NCBI GenBank assembly: GCA_015655415.1
Contig: JAATFB010000020.1
Location: 36,065 to 100,064, forward strand
From: Actinomycetales bacterium
GTDB taxonomy: Bacteria; Actinomycetota; Actinomycetes; Actinomycetales; Microbacteriaceae
Direction of reading: 5' to 3'
DNA length: 64,000 nucleotides
Below the pieces are notes generated by a model. It was not told the origin of the DNA and made no database searches. It worked only from the letters and a program-made list of their open reading frames with translations. The position numbers and the translations under genes are program-made. Below, one piece after another: positions 26,546-35,772 of this stretch; the stretch's first letter is position 1, and each line of letters starts with the position of its first letter.

Positions 26546-27847
26546 ATGCAAGAGTTCAACCGGGGTCAGGGCATCGACCGCCGCACACTGCTGAAGGGCG
26601 TGGGAGTCGGGGCGCTCGGGTTGGGGGCGGTGCCGCTGCTGGCGGCATGCACCGGCACATCGGGCGGCGGCGGATCCTCTTCAGGCGGCAAGTCGCTCAC
26701 GTTCGGGTCCAACGCCTCCGATCCCGTGCCGAAGAAGGCGTATGCCGCGTTCGTGGCGGCCTTCGAGAAGAAGTCCGGCGACAAGGTCAGGGTCAACACC
26801 GTCGACCACAACTCGTTCCAGAACAAGATCAACAACTACCTTCAGGGCAGCCCGGACGACGCGTTCACGTGGTTCGCCGGCTACCGCATGCAGTACTACG
26901 CGAAGAAGGGGCTGGTCGCCGACGTCGACGACGTCTGGAAGAAGATCGGCCACAACTTCAGCGAGGGCCTCACGAAGGCGTCCACGGGAGAGGACGGCAA
27001 GAAGTACTTCGTGCCGAACTACAACTACCCGTGGGGGTTCTTCTATCGCAAGTCGTTCTGGGCCGAGAAGGGCTATCAGGTCCCGAAGACCCTCGACGAC
27101 CTCGAGGCGCTCTGCAAGCAGATGCAGAGCGACGGCATCATCCCCATCGAGTTCGCCGACAAGGACGCCTGGCCGGCCTGCGGCACCTTCGACTACATCA
27201 ACATGCGCACCAATGGCTACCAGTTCCACATGGACCTGTGTGCGCACAAGGAGTCCTGGAACACCAAGAAGGTCCAGGACGTCTTCGACACGTGGAAGAT
27301 CCTGCTGCCCTATCAGGACCCGGACGCCCTCGGCCTCACCTGGCAGGACGCCGCGCAGAAGCTAGGCGACAAGAAATCCGGCATGATGCTGCTCGGCGCC
27401 TTCATCACCCAGCAGTTCACGGACGCGACGGTGCTCGCCGACATCGACTTCTTCCCGTTCCCGACCATCGCGACGGAGGGCCAGGACGCGATCGAGGCGC
27501 CCATCGACGGCCTGATGCTGTCGAAGCGCGGCGGCTCGAACCAGGCCGCTCGCGACCTGCTGCAGTTCATGGGCACGGGGGCGGGCCAGGAGGCGTACTA
27601 CTCGGTCGACAAGTCCAACATCATGACGGCGAAGGATGCCGACACCTCCGGCTACAGCGCCTTCACCAAGAAGCTTGCCGGGTACATCGCCGACGCCAAG
27701 TCGATCAGCCAGTTCTTCGACCGCGACGCCCTTCCCGCGATGGCCTCCAACGTGCTCGAGCCGGCGATGCAGACGTTCATCAAGAACGGCACCATCGACC
27801 TCGCCAACATCGAGGCGCAGGCGAAGACGCTGTACGCGGCCGAGTAG
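26546..27847 (+). CDS. ABC sugar transporter, extracellular substrate-binding lipoprotein
   Basis: The product is 433 residues from ATG 26546 with AAAGGAG upstream. The N-terminus is a twin-arginine-like lipoprotein signal: DRRTLLKG, a hydrophobic core, then lipobox LLAAC with Cys35 as the lipidation site, followed by a Gly/Ser linker. The rest is a family 1 solute-binding protein (SBP_bac_1 type), with features such as FPTIATEG and a C-terminal helical lobe. It delivers an oligosaccharide to the permeases encoded next; the alpha-galactosidase in the operon suggests alpha-galactosides such as raffinose or melibiose. Confidence 0.9.
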   Translation: MQEFNRGQGIDRRTLLKGVGVGALGLGAVPLLAACTGTSGGGGSSSGGKSLTFGSNASDPVPKKAYAAFVAAFEKKSGDKVRVNTVDHNSFQNKINNYLQGSPDDAFTWFAGYRMQYYAKKGLVADVDDVWKKIGHNFSEGLTKASTGEDGKKYFVPNYNYPWGFFYRKSFWAEKGYQVPKTLDDLEALCKQMQSDGIIPIEFADKDAWPACGTFDYINMRTNGYQFHMDLCAHKESWNTKKVQDVFDTWKILLPYQDPDALGLTWQDAAQKLGDKKSGMMLLGAFITQQFTDATVLADIDFFPFPTIATEGQDAIEAPIDGLMLSKRGGSNQAARDLLQFMGTGAGQEAYYSVDKSNIMTAKDADTSGYSAFTKKLAGYIADAKSISQFFDRDALPAMASNVLEPAMQTFIKNGTIDLANIEAQAKTLYAAE

Positions 27848-27865
27848 CCGCGAGGTCCTCTCGTC

Positions 27866-28828
27866 ATGGCGGTCACGACTGCAGACACGCAGCGGGCGGC
27901 CGCTCCCGGGCGCGGAGCTCCCTCCGTCCGGAAGCGGCGCCGGCTGCGCCAATTCACCCGCAGAGACGTCGTCACGCTCTCGATCATGGTGGGCATACCC
28001 ACCCTGATCCAGCTCGTCCTCGTCTGGCTGCCCACGCTGTTCTCGATCGGCCTGTCGTTCGTGCAGTGGAACGGTCTCGACTTCAGCGACATGAAGTGGG
28101 CCGGCTGGGGCAACTACCAGTACATCTTCCAGAACTACACGCCGTTCTGGCCCGCCGTCCTGCACAACGTCATCTGGTTGCTCTTCCTCGGCGTCATAGG
28201 CACCCCCCTCGGACTGCTCCTGGCGGTGCTGCTGGATCAGGCCATCAAGGGCAGCCGCATCTACCAGAGCATCTTCTTCGCCCCGGTGATGCTGTCGCTC
28301 GCGCTGATCGGGATCATCTGGCAGCTGTTCTACTCGCAGGACAACGGGCTGCTGAACTTCCTCCTGGGAACAGCGGGCACGCCGCGCGCGATCGACTGGC
28401 TCGGCAATCCGAGTGTCAACCTGTGGGCGGCGATGATCGCCGCCACGTGGCGGCACGCCGGCTACGTCATGATCCTCTACCTGGCGGGCCTGAAGAGCGT
28501 GGACCCGGGCCTGAAGGAGGCGGCATGGCTCGACGGGGCGAACACCTGGCAGACCTTCTTCAGAGTCGTGTTCCCCGCCATGAAGCCGACGAACATCATC
28601 ATCGTCGTCATCACGATCATCGAGTCGCTGCGCGCGTTCGACATCGTCTATGTCATCAACAAGGGGACGAACGGGCTGGAGCTGCTGAGCGTTCTCGTCA
28701 TCCAGAACCTCGTCGGCGAGGGGCAGGTGATCGGTGTGGGGTCCGCGCTCGCCGTCGTGCTGCTGATCATCTCGCTGGTGCCGATCGTGTTCTATCTGGC
28801 CCGCACCTTCCGGAGGGAGAAGGAATGA
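27866..28828 (+). CDS. ABC sugar transporter permease (MalF-type)
   Basis: This 320-residue protein has a basic cytoplasmic N-terminus and six membrane segments. The EAA loop reads EAAWLDGANTWQTFFRVVFP, the contact site for the ATPase. It pairs with the following permease (ATGA overlap). As in many actinobacterial sugar importers no ATP-binding gene is present in the operon, so a shared MsiK-like ATPase elsewhere probably energises it. Confidence 0.9.
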   Translation: MAVTTADTQRAAAPGRGAPSVRKRRRLRQFTRRDVVTLSIMVGIPTLIQLVLVWLPTLFSIGLSFVQWNGLDFSDMKWAGWGNYQYIFQNYTPFWPAVLHNVIWLLFLGVIGTPLGLLLAVLLDQAIKGSRIYQSIFFAPVMLSLALIGIIWQLFYSQDNGLLNFLLGTAGTPRAIDWLGNPSVNLWAAMIAATWRHAGYVMILYLAGLKSVDPGLKEAAWLDGANTWQTFFRVVFPAMKPTNIIIVVITIIESLRAFDIVYVINKGTNGLELLSVLVIQNLVGEGQVIGVGSALAVVLLIISLVPIVFYLARTFRREKE

Positions 28829-29736
28829 CCGCGACGACGACGTCGGTGCGGATCCCCCCGCACGATCCGACCCCGCTGCGCCGACGCGGGAAGCGGCGCT
28901 GGGGGACCGTGCTGTTCCTCACGGTCATGGCGGTGCTGTGGCTGCTGCCGCTGGTCTGGACCATCTACACGTCCCTGCGGCCGAAGGCGGACACCGACAA
29001 GTACGGGTACTTCTCGATCGCCGGGCACTTCGGCTTCCAGAACTTCGTCGACGCCTGGACGGAGGGCGGGTTCCTCACCTACTTCGGCAACTCGGTGATC
29101 ATCACGGTCCCGGCCGTGCTGCTCACGCTGTTCTTCGCCTCGATGATGGCGTTCGCCGTGGCGAGGTTCAGCTGGCGGTTCAACGTCACGCTGCTCATCA
29201 TGTTCACGGCCGGCAACCTGCTGCCGCCGCAGGTGCTCGCCGCGCCGCTGTTCGAGCTGTTCAAGCACACGAACCTGCCGTACTCCATCAGCGACTCCGG
29301 CACGCTGCTGAACACCTACGTGAGCGTGATCGCGGTGAACACCGCCTTCCAGATCGGATTCTGCACGTTCGTGCTCTCCAACTTCATGAAGGCGATCCCG
29401 CACGAGCTCACGGAGGCGGCCCGGGTCGACGGCGCGAGCGTGTGGCGGCAGTATTGGAACATCATCCTGCCGCTGACCCGGCCCGCCCTGGCCGCGCTGG
29501 GCACACTCGAGGTGATCTTCATCTACAACGACTACTTCTGGCCGCTGATCTTCATCCAGTCCGGCGACCGGCTGCCGGTGACCACCGCCATCAACAACCT
29601 GCAGGGCCAGTTCCTCTCCAACTACAACCTGCTCGCGGCGGGGGCGACCATCACCGTCATCCCGACCCTGGTCATCTACCTGGTGCTGCAGAGGCAGTTC
29701 GTCGCGGGGCTCACGCTGGGCGCGAGCAAGGGTTGA
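28825..29736 (+). CDS. ABC sugar transporter permease (MalG-type)
   Basis: This 303-residue protein has six membrane segments and the EAA loop EAARVDGASVWRQYWNIILP. The C-terminal LGASKG-type ending (TLGASKG) is characteristic of MalG-like subunits. It overlaps the upstream permease gene by 4 bp and sits 4 bp ahead of the DeoR gene. With the lipoprotein and the first permease it forms the importer. Confidence 0.9.
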   Translation: MTATTTSVRIPPHDPTPLRRRGKRRWGTVLFLTVMAVLWLLPLVWTIYTSLRPKADTDKYGYFSIAGHFGFQNFVDAWTEGGFLTYFGNSVIITVPAVLLTLFFASMMAFAVARFSWRFNVTLLIMFTAGNLLPPQVLAAPLFELFKHTNLPYSISDSGTLLNTYVSVIAVNTAFQIGFCTFVLSNFMKAIPHELTEAARVDGASVWRQYWNIILPLTRPALAALGTLEVIFIYNDYFWPLIFIQSGDRLPVTTAINNLQGQFLSNYNLLAAGATITVIPTLVIYLVLQRQFVAGLTLGASKG

Positions 29737-29740
29737 GCGC

Positions 29741-30559
29741 ATGATGCTGGCAGCAGCGCGTCAGAGCGCCATCGTGGCCCGCGCCCGCGAGCGCGGCACC
29801 GTGCGCGTCACCGAGCTGGCCGCGCAGTTCGCGGTGAGCGAGATGACGGTGCGCCGGGACATCGATGTGCTGGTCGCCAACGGGCTGCTGGAGCGCGTGC
29901 ACGGCGGCGCCACCCTCCCAGGCGGCGGACTGAGCACCGACGAGCCGGGGTTCGAGTCGAAGATCGTGCGGGAGGAGCAGGAGAAGCTCGCGATCGCGCG
30001 GGAGGCGGCATCCCTCGTCCGGCCCGGCAGCGCCATCGGCATCAGCGCCGGCACGACCACCTGGCGGCTCGCGTCGCTGCTGGCGAACTCGACGCTGGAC
30101 TGCACGGTGGTCACCAACTCGGTGCAGGTGGCGAGCGCGCTGTTCCCGAAGGCGGGCGCCGGTCAGGGGCACGTCATCCTGACTGGCGGCGAGCGGACGC
30201 CGTCGGATGCGCTGGTCGGGCCCATCGCGATCTCCGCCCTGCGCCAGCTACACCTCGACTACCTGTTCCTGGGTGTGCACGGGATGGACGAGCGGGAGGG
30301 CTTCACGACGCCGAACCTGCTGGAGGCGGAGACCGATCGTGCGTTCGTCGCCGCGGCGCGACGGGTCGTCGTGCTCGCCGATCACACGAAGTGGGGGACC
30401 GTGGGCATGTCGACCATCGCCGGGCTGGACGAGGCCGCCGTGGTGATCAGCGACGACGGCCTGAGCCAGCACGCCCGCGAGGTGCTCGCGGCGCGCGCGG
30501 GCGAGCTGCGGGTCGCCGCGGCCCAGGAGAGCCGCTCACGGTCCGAGGCGGCATCGTGA
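29741..30559 (+). CDS. DeoR/GlpR-family transcriptional regulator
   Basis: This 272-residue protein has an N-terminal helix-turn-helix (RVTELAAQFAVSEMTVRRDID) followed by ERVHGGATLP, then a DeoRC sugar-phosphate-sensing domain (GTTTWRLA, VTNSVQVA, GVHGMDEREGFTTPN, VVLADHTKWG). It probably represses the operon by binding near 26503-26518, released by a phosphorylated sugar. Start is ATG 29741 or 29744. The stop overlaps the alpha-galactosidase GTG by 4 bp. Confidence 0.9.
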   Translation: MMLAAARQSAIVARARERGTVRVTELAAQFAVSEMTVRRDIDVLVANGLLERVHGGATLPGGGLSTDEPGFESKIVREEQEKLAIAREAASLVRPGSAIGISAGTTTWRLASLLANSTLDCTVVTNSVQVASALFPKAGAGQGHVILTGGERTPSDALVGPIAISALRQLHLDYLFLGVHGMDEREGFTTPNLLEAETDRAFVAAARRVVVLADHTKWGTVGMSTIAGLDEAAVVISDDGLSQHAREVLAARAGELRVAAAQESRSRSEAAS

Positions 30560-32709
30560 ACGACCTGCTGCATCTGCGGGGCGGCGGGGTGAGCGTGCTG
30601 CTCGACCTGCGCGACGCCGACGTTCGCGTCGTGCACTGGGGCGCGGACCTCGGCGAGGTCGCACCGGACCCGGCACTGTTCGTCGGCGCGGCTCCGCGTT
30701 CGGCGTTCGACGATCCGGCCCCGGTCTCGCTCATCCCGCAGCCGGCGCGCGCGTGGCGTGGAACACCCGGGATCGCCGGCGATCGCGACGGCAGTGCGTT
30801 CTCGCCAAGACTGGTGCTGCAGGACGCCTCGCTCGAGCAGGTGGCGGACGGGCACCGTGCGCGGCTGGTGCTGGCGGACGAGGCGTCCGCCCTTCGCGTC
30901 GAGGCCGTGCTGACGCTTCATCGCACCGGCCTGCTGTTGATCTACCAGACGCTCACGAACACCGGCGGCGCGGCGTATTCGCTCGCGGCGTTGGACGTGA
31001 CGCTGCCGGTCCCCGGCCAGGCGACCGAGTCGCTCGACCTCACGGGCCGCTGGTCCAGGGAGCGGCATCCTCAGCGCCGCCGGATCGATCAGGGCACCTG
31101 GACGCGCACCGGCAGGCACGGCCGCACCGGCCACGACTCGCCTCTTGTCATCGCGGCCGGGACGCCCGCGTTCGGCTGGCGGCACGGTGAGGTGTGGGCC
31201 ATGCATCTGGGCTGGAGCGGCGACCACACCAGCCGCGTCGAGCGCGCTGGGGACGGGCAGACTGTCCTCGCCGTCGGCGAGCTGCTGCGCTCAGGCGAGG
31301 TCGCGCTCGCACCGGGCGAGGCCTACGCCGCGCCCACCGCCTACGCGTCGTACTCGGACGACGGGCTGGACGGCGTGAGCGCCCGCTTCCACGACTGGCT
31401 GCGCGGCAGGGGCGGGCATCCGGCCTCGCCGCGGCCGGTCGTGCTGAACACGTGGGAGGCGGTGTACTTCGACCACGACCTCGCCGTGCTCACACGTCTG
31501 GCGGACGTCGCCTCCGAGCTCGGCGTGGAGCGCTTCGTGCTCGACGACGGGTGGTTCCTCGGCCGGCGCGACGACACGAGGGGCTTGGGGGACTGGTTCG
31601 TGGACCCCGACGTGTGGCCGCACGGCCTGACCCCGCTGGTGGATCACGTCAAGGGGCTCGGGCTGCAGTTCGGGCTCTGGGTCGAGCCGGAGATGATCAA
31701 CGAGGACTCGCGCCTGGCTCGAGAGCATCCGGACTGGATCGCCCGCCCGGCGGGGACGCACGGGAGGCTGTCGCTGCCATGGCGGCATCAGCAGGTGCTC
31801 GACCTGGTCAACCCGGATGCCTGGTCGTTCGTCTTCGAACGCCTCGACACGCTGCTCAGCGAGTACCCGATCGACTACCTGAAGTGGGACCAGAACCGCG
31901 ACCAGGTGGAGCTCGGACACCCGGACGATCGCGGGTCGCGGGCGTCTGTGCACGCGCAGACGCTCGCGGTGTACCGGATGCTCGACGAGCTGCGGGCCGC
32001 CCACCCGGGCGTGGAGATCGAGAGCTGCTCGTCGGGCGGAGCCCGGGTCGACCTCGGCATCCTGCAGCGCACCGACCGGGTCTGGGCCTCCGACACCAAC
32101 GACGCGCTGGAGCGTCAGACGATCCAGCGATGGACCGGTCTCGTGCTGCCGCCGGAGCTGGTCGGCTCGCACGTGGGGCCGGCGACCTCGCACACCACTG
32201 CCCGAACGCACGATCTGTCGTTCCGGGCGATCACGGCGCTCTTCGGGCACTTCGGCATCGAGTGGGACGTGCGCGCCCTGTCGGAGCTCGAACGCGCACA
32301 GCTTCGGGCGGCGATCGAGCTCTACAAGGCCAACCGTGCTCTGATCCACACCGGGCGCGCCGTGCGCATCGATCGTCCCGACGGCACCGACGCCGCCTAC
32401 GGAACCGTGTCCGGCGACCGCTCCCGCGCGCTGTTCGCCTACGTCCGGCTGACGACGTCGCCGGATGAGAGCCCGGGGAGGCTCCGCTTCGCCGGGCTGG
32501 ACGCCGACCGCGACTATCGCGTCTCGCTGGGGCTGCCGCTGGATCCCCGCGCCCTCGCGGACCGCACGCTTCCGGCGTGGCTGGGTGCCCGCGTCGACGG
32601 GGGCGTGACCGTGCCAGGGCGCGTGCTGGAAACCATAGGCCTTCCGATGCCGGGCCTGCATCCCGAGCACGCGATGCTCATGACGCTGGAGGCCGTGCCG
32701 AGCGCCTGA
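30556..32709 (+). CDS. Alpha-galactosidase, GH36
   Basis: This 717-residue glycoside hydrolase family 36 enzyme has an N-terminal beta-sandwich, then a (beta/alpha)8 barrel with FVLDDGWFLGRRDD, FGLWVEPEMIN, the nucleophile in YLKWDQNRD (Asp445) and the acid/base in WASDTNDALERQ (Asp513). SCSSGGARVD precedes the latter. There is no signal peptide, so it works in the cytoplasm on imported alpha-galactosides. GTG 30556 overlaps the deoR-type stop (GTGA). Confidence 0.94.
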   Translation: MNDLLHLRGGGVSVLLDLRDADVRVVHWGADLGEVAPDPALFVGAAPRSAFDDPAPVSLIPQPARAWRGTPGIAGDRDGSAFSPRLVLQDASLEQVADGHRARLVLADEASALRVEAVLTLHRTGLLLIYQTLTNTGGAAYSLAALDVTLPVPGQATESLDLTGRWSRERHPQRRRIDQGTWTRTGRHGRTGHDSPLVIAAGTPAFGWRHGEVWAMHLGWSGDHTSRVERAGDGQTVLAVGELLRSGEVALAPGEAYAAPTAYASYSDDGLDGVSARFHDWLRGRGGHPASPRPVVLNTWEAVYFDHDLAVLTRLADVASELGVERFVLDDGWFLGRRDDTRGLGDWFVDPDVWPHGLTPLVDHVKGLGLQFGLWVEPEMINEDSRLAREHPDWIARPAGTHGRLSLPWRHQQVLDLVNPDAWSFVFERLDTLLSEYPIDYLKWDQNRDQVELGHPDDRGSRASVHAQTLAVYRMLDELRAAHPGVEIESCSSGGARVDLGILQRTDRVWASDTNDALERQTIQRWTGLVLPPELVGSHVGPATSHTTARTHDLSFRAITALFGHFGIEWDVRALSELERAQLRAAIELYKANRALIHTGRAVRIDRPDGTDAAYGTVSGDRSRALFAYVRLTTSPDESPGRLRFAGLDADRDYRVSLGLPLDPRALADRTLPAWLGARVDGGVTVPGRVLETIGLPMPGLHPEHAMLMTLEAVPSA

Positions 32710-32832
32710 GCCCGGAACGTGCCGTGCACCCGAGCCCGGGAGTCGCCGGGCCGCGATCGGGGCCCGAATTGCTGAGCCGGGAGCACACACCATCGAATCC
32801 CGGTGTCGGTGGTGGGGCGTAGATTCGATGCC

Positions 32833-34190
32833 ATGATCGATTCCGCCGCGACGATCGGGATGGCCGCCGACGTGTGCCCGTTCGACGCGGACTCGTTCGG
32901 CGCCTGTGCCGACGCGGAGTGGTTCGACGCCTGGGCGGATGCGGAGTGGGTCGACGCCGCGAGACCCGGCGCCGACCGCACGGAGGCGGACGGGTCGGGC
33001 GGCAAGGCGTCGCCCGCCTCGATGGAGACGGTCATCGGGTTCGCCTTGGACGATGCCGTGGCGTCGCAGACGATGGCGAACCAGCAGGCGGCTCGGCAGA
33101 TGTTCGCGATCCGCGAGGCATTCCAGATCGCGAGGGAGAGCCCTGGCATCTACGTCCCGGTCGGCGTGGCCCGGAACGTGCCCGATCTCGAGGAGGTCGA
33201 CTTCGCGGAACGATCGGTGGCGTTCGACCTGGCGCAACGGCTGCATCTGAGCGAGAACACGGTGCGGTCGATGGCCCTCCAGGGCGAGATGCTCGCCGCC
33301 TCGCTGCCGCGGCTGCGGGAGCTCTTCGTCTCGGGGCGGATCGGCCCGCAGCACGTGCGGGCGGCGGTGGAGGCGGCGGTGGGCATGGCGGATCGGGCCG
33401 CCGCCGTGGCGTACGACGAGAAGCTGGCGGCCATCGCCGAGGGCCTTCCTCCGGGGGCGTTCGCCCGCCGCTGCCGTCTGATCCGGGAGCGGCTGTGCGT
33501 CGACACCCTGCCGGAACGGCACGAGGAGGCGCGGGCACGACGCCGGGTGAGCGTGGAGGCGGCCGAAGACGGCATGGCGTGGCTGAACGCCTACCTTCCG
33601 GTGATGGACGCGGCGCTCGTCCAGGCGAGGCTCGCCGGCACGGCCCGTCGCGTACGGCAGCAGCCCGGTGAGGACCGAACCCTGGACCAGGTCCAAGCCG
33701 ATCTCCTGGTCGCCTGGTTGACCGGGGACACGACCACGGCGGCGTCGAGCGTGCGCCCGTTCGTGCTGATCGACGATGCCGGCCGGTTCGCCGAGCTCCT
33801 CGGCTACGGGCCGCTTCCGCCGAAGACTGCGGCACGCGCGCTACGAGACGCGCCGGCGTTCCGCAAGGTGCTCGCTGACCCGGTGGACCCTGCGCGCGGC
33901 TCACGCTGGATCGGACGCGTTACCGGCCGACCGCGGACCAGCGGACCTGGCTGACCCTGCGATACGGACTCGACGAGGATGCGGCACCCTATATCGCGCC
34001 CCACGCTGAGATCGACCACGTGGTCGAATGGCAGCACGGGGGCACCACCGATGTCGCCAACCTGCTGCCGATGAAGCCGCGGCTCCACCGTCTCAAGTCG
34101 GTCACGAGGATCCGCCTCGACCCGCGGCCCCACGGCGGGATCCGTGTTCGCACCCCCACCGGCTACGACAGTGATCCGCCGCCCTTCTAG
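32833..34190 (+). pseudogene. DUF222 / HNH endonuclease (13E12-type) gene with frameshift
   Basis: The first frame (32833 to about 33895) encodes a DUF222 domain: DLAQRLHLSENTVRSMA, GRIGPQHVRAAVEAA and RRVSVEAAEDGMAWLNAYLP. It then goes out of frame and ends at 33954. The HNH part continues in another frame: LDRTRYRPTADQRTWL, AEIDHVVEWQHGGTTDVANL and KPRLHRLKSVTRIRLDP, ending at TAG 34190. Removing one GC from the GCGCGC at about 33892-33897 restores a single reading frame, so dinucleotide slippage (or a sequencing error) is likely. TAGATT lies 7 nt before ATG 32833, suggesting a leaderless start. These genes occur in many copies in actinobacteria; their function is unclear. Confidence 0.82.
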
Positions 34191-34362
34191 ACCCCTTCTA
34201 GACCCCGAGGCGGGTCTCGAGCTCGACCGATGACGACCGCGGCGCCGGAGCACGCACAGCCGACGCGGCGCACCGGCCGGTCTGCCGCCTGCCCTTGCCT
34301 GCGGGCGGCAATGCACCGACGATGAACAATTGCACAATGGAGGTCGAACGCGAGGAGGCGCA

Positions 34363-34500
34363 ATGGCCGACGAGCCGGCCGTGACGACGGATCGACTCGG
34401 CGATCGCAACACGACGTGCGCCGCGGGATGCTCGCGACGCGCGAGCCGCTCGTCCCGAGCGAAGCTCGGGTCCGGCCCGCAGGACGGGGAGCGTGAGTGA
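34363..34500 (+). CDS. Possible small protein (45 residues) coupled to the amidohydrolase gene
   Basis: ATG 34363 follows GAGGAGG at good spacing and opens a 45-codon frame. Its TGA overlaps the GTG of the next gene (GTGA, 34497-34500), as in coupled actinobacterial genes. The product is polar, with two Cys and many Arg and Ser, and matches nothing I recognise. The ribosome binding site and overlap are the only support. It could instead be a non-coding leader. The rest of the 34191-34362 gap shows nothing further. Confidence 0.33.
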   Translation: MADEPAVTTDRLGDRNTTCAAGCSRRASRSSRAKLGSGPQDGERE

Positions 34501-35543
34501 TCGACGAGGGACAGGTCGTCGTGTTCGAGGCGTCGTGGGCCGGGACGTTCCGGGGCCGCAGCGCGTTCACGCTCGTCGACGGCCTGCTCCGGCCGATCCG
34601 CTCGGACGCCCCCGCCGACATCGAGGTCCCCGGCACCCTGTTGCCGCGCCTGACCGACCACCACGTGCATCTGGGGCTCATCGATCCCGACGCCCTGCTG
34701 CGCGGCGGCATCACGCACGCGGTCGACCTCGGTGGCGACCCGTCGCTCACCGGTCGGCTGCGCAGGGATGCCGCCTTCCCCGGCTCGACGCTCCCGGCCA
34801 TCCACATCGCCGGTGCGTTCCTCACCTGCGTCGGCGGCTATCCGAAGGGAAGGCCGTGGGCGCCGGATGCCGCCGTCGTGGAGCTGGCCGATCCGGCGGA
34901 GGCGGAGACCGCGGTGCGCACGCAGGCGGCGATGGGGGCCTCCGTCATCAAGGTCGCTCTCAACGGCGTCGCGGGTCCCGTGCCGTCGCCGGAGCTGCTG
35001 GCCGCGATCGTCACCGCCGCCCGTGCCGAGGGCATGCCGGTCGCGGCGCACGTCGAGGGGGAGGGGATGACGCGCCGCGCCCTCGACGCCGGCGTCAACG
35101 TGCTCGCCCACACGCCGTTCAGCGAGCGCCTCGATCCGCAGCTGGTGGCACGGATGTCCCGCGCCGGCACCGCCGTCATCTCCACCCTCGGCATCCACGC
35201 GGGAGGGGGAGATGACGCGCCGGCGGCGATCGCCCGCGACAATCTGCGGCACCTGGCCGCGGCAGGGGTGCGGGTGCTCTACGGCACCGACCTCGGCAAC
35301 GGGCCGCTCCCCGTCGGCGTGAGCGAGGGGGAGCTCACAGCCCTCGCCGAGGCGGGGATGGGACGCGACGAGCTCGTGGCGTCCATAGCCGGGACGGCGC
35401 GCCCTGAGGCCGTCGGGCCGCGCCTGGCCTGGGCGCCGGGCACCCCGCCCGACACCGCGGTGGCGACCGCGGAATGGCTGGCGACGGCGCGCGCGACCAC
35501 CATCGACTACCTGGAGGAGACCCTTGACCCCGGACCCGACTGA
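34497..35543 (+). CDS. Amidohydrolase-family protein
   Basis: This 348-residue metal-dependent hydrolase has HHVHLG as the first metal site in the barrel, a likely bridging lysine region (ASVIKVALNG), H residues in VAAHVEGEG and LAHTPFSE, and the final metal/catalytic Asp in VLYGTDLGNG. The layout is that of the imidazolonepropionase-like amidohydrolase superfamily, which hydrolyses cyclic amides, esters or similar bonds. The specific substrate is not evident. A short candidate frame precedes it and the metG region follows. Confidence 0.82.
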   Translation: MIDEGQVVVFEASWAGTFRGRSAFTLVDGLLRPIRSDAPADIEVPGTLLPRLTDHHVHLGLIDPDALLRGGITHAVDLGGDPSLTGRLRRDAAFPGSTLPAIHIAGAFLTCVGGYPKGRPWAPDAAVVELADPAEAETAVRTQAAMGASVIKVALNGVAGPVPSPELLAAIVTAARAEGMPVAAHVEGEGMTRRALDAGVNVLAHTPFSERLDPQLVARMSRAGTAVISTLGIHAGGGDDAPAAIARDNLRHLAAAGVRVLYGTDLGNGPLPVGVSEGELTALAEAGMGRDELVASIAGTARPEAVGPRLAWAPGTPPDTAVATAEWLATARATTIDYLEETLDPGPD

Positions 35544-35730
35544 GCGCCCGACGCCCAGCGCGTCAGGCGAGCGGGCGCGTGCCGCCGACCAGGACGACCC
35601 CCACGCGTCCCTTCAGGCGCGGTTCATGCCGTCGGAGGGCCTCGTCGCGGTGCGGGACACCCTGCGCGAGGAGCCGCGGACGACCGGATCGACGCGACGA
35701 CCGGCACGATCGGCCGGGCGTGCCCCGTAA
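35524..35730 (+). CDS. Possible small hypothetical protein (68 residues)
   Basis: A TTG at 35524 follows GGAGGAG and opens 68 codons overlapping the amidohydrolase end by 20 bp. The product is polar and low in complexity, rich in Arg, Pro and Thr. There is no recognisable domain, and codon bias alone is weak evidence at this GC content. It could be spurious. Confidence 0.25.
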   Translation: MTPDPTERPTPSASGERARAADQDDPHASLQARFMPSEGLVAVRDTLREEPRTTGSTRRPARSAGRAP

Positions 35731-35772
35731 CGCGACCCGGCCTGCCACCGCTCGCCAATTAGGATGGAACGC

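Noticed and set aside
26473..28824. Long upstream extension (about 780 codons) in frame with the second permease
   Set aside because: Out of frame with the binding protein and first permease and Arg/His/Gly-rich. The true start is the ATGA overlap at 28825.
31291..33696. 801-codon open frame on the minus strand
   Set aside because: Antisense shadow of the alpha-galactosidase and DUF222 genes.
34186..34207. TTCTAGACCCC direct duplication after the HNH gene
   Set aside because: Only two short copies, with no sign of an attachment or insertion event.
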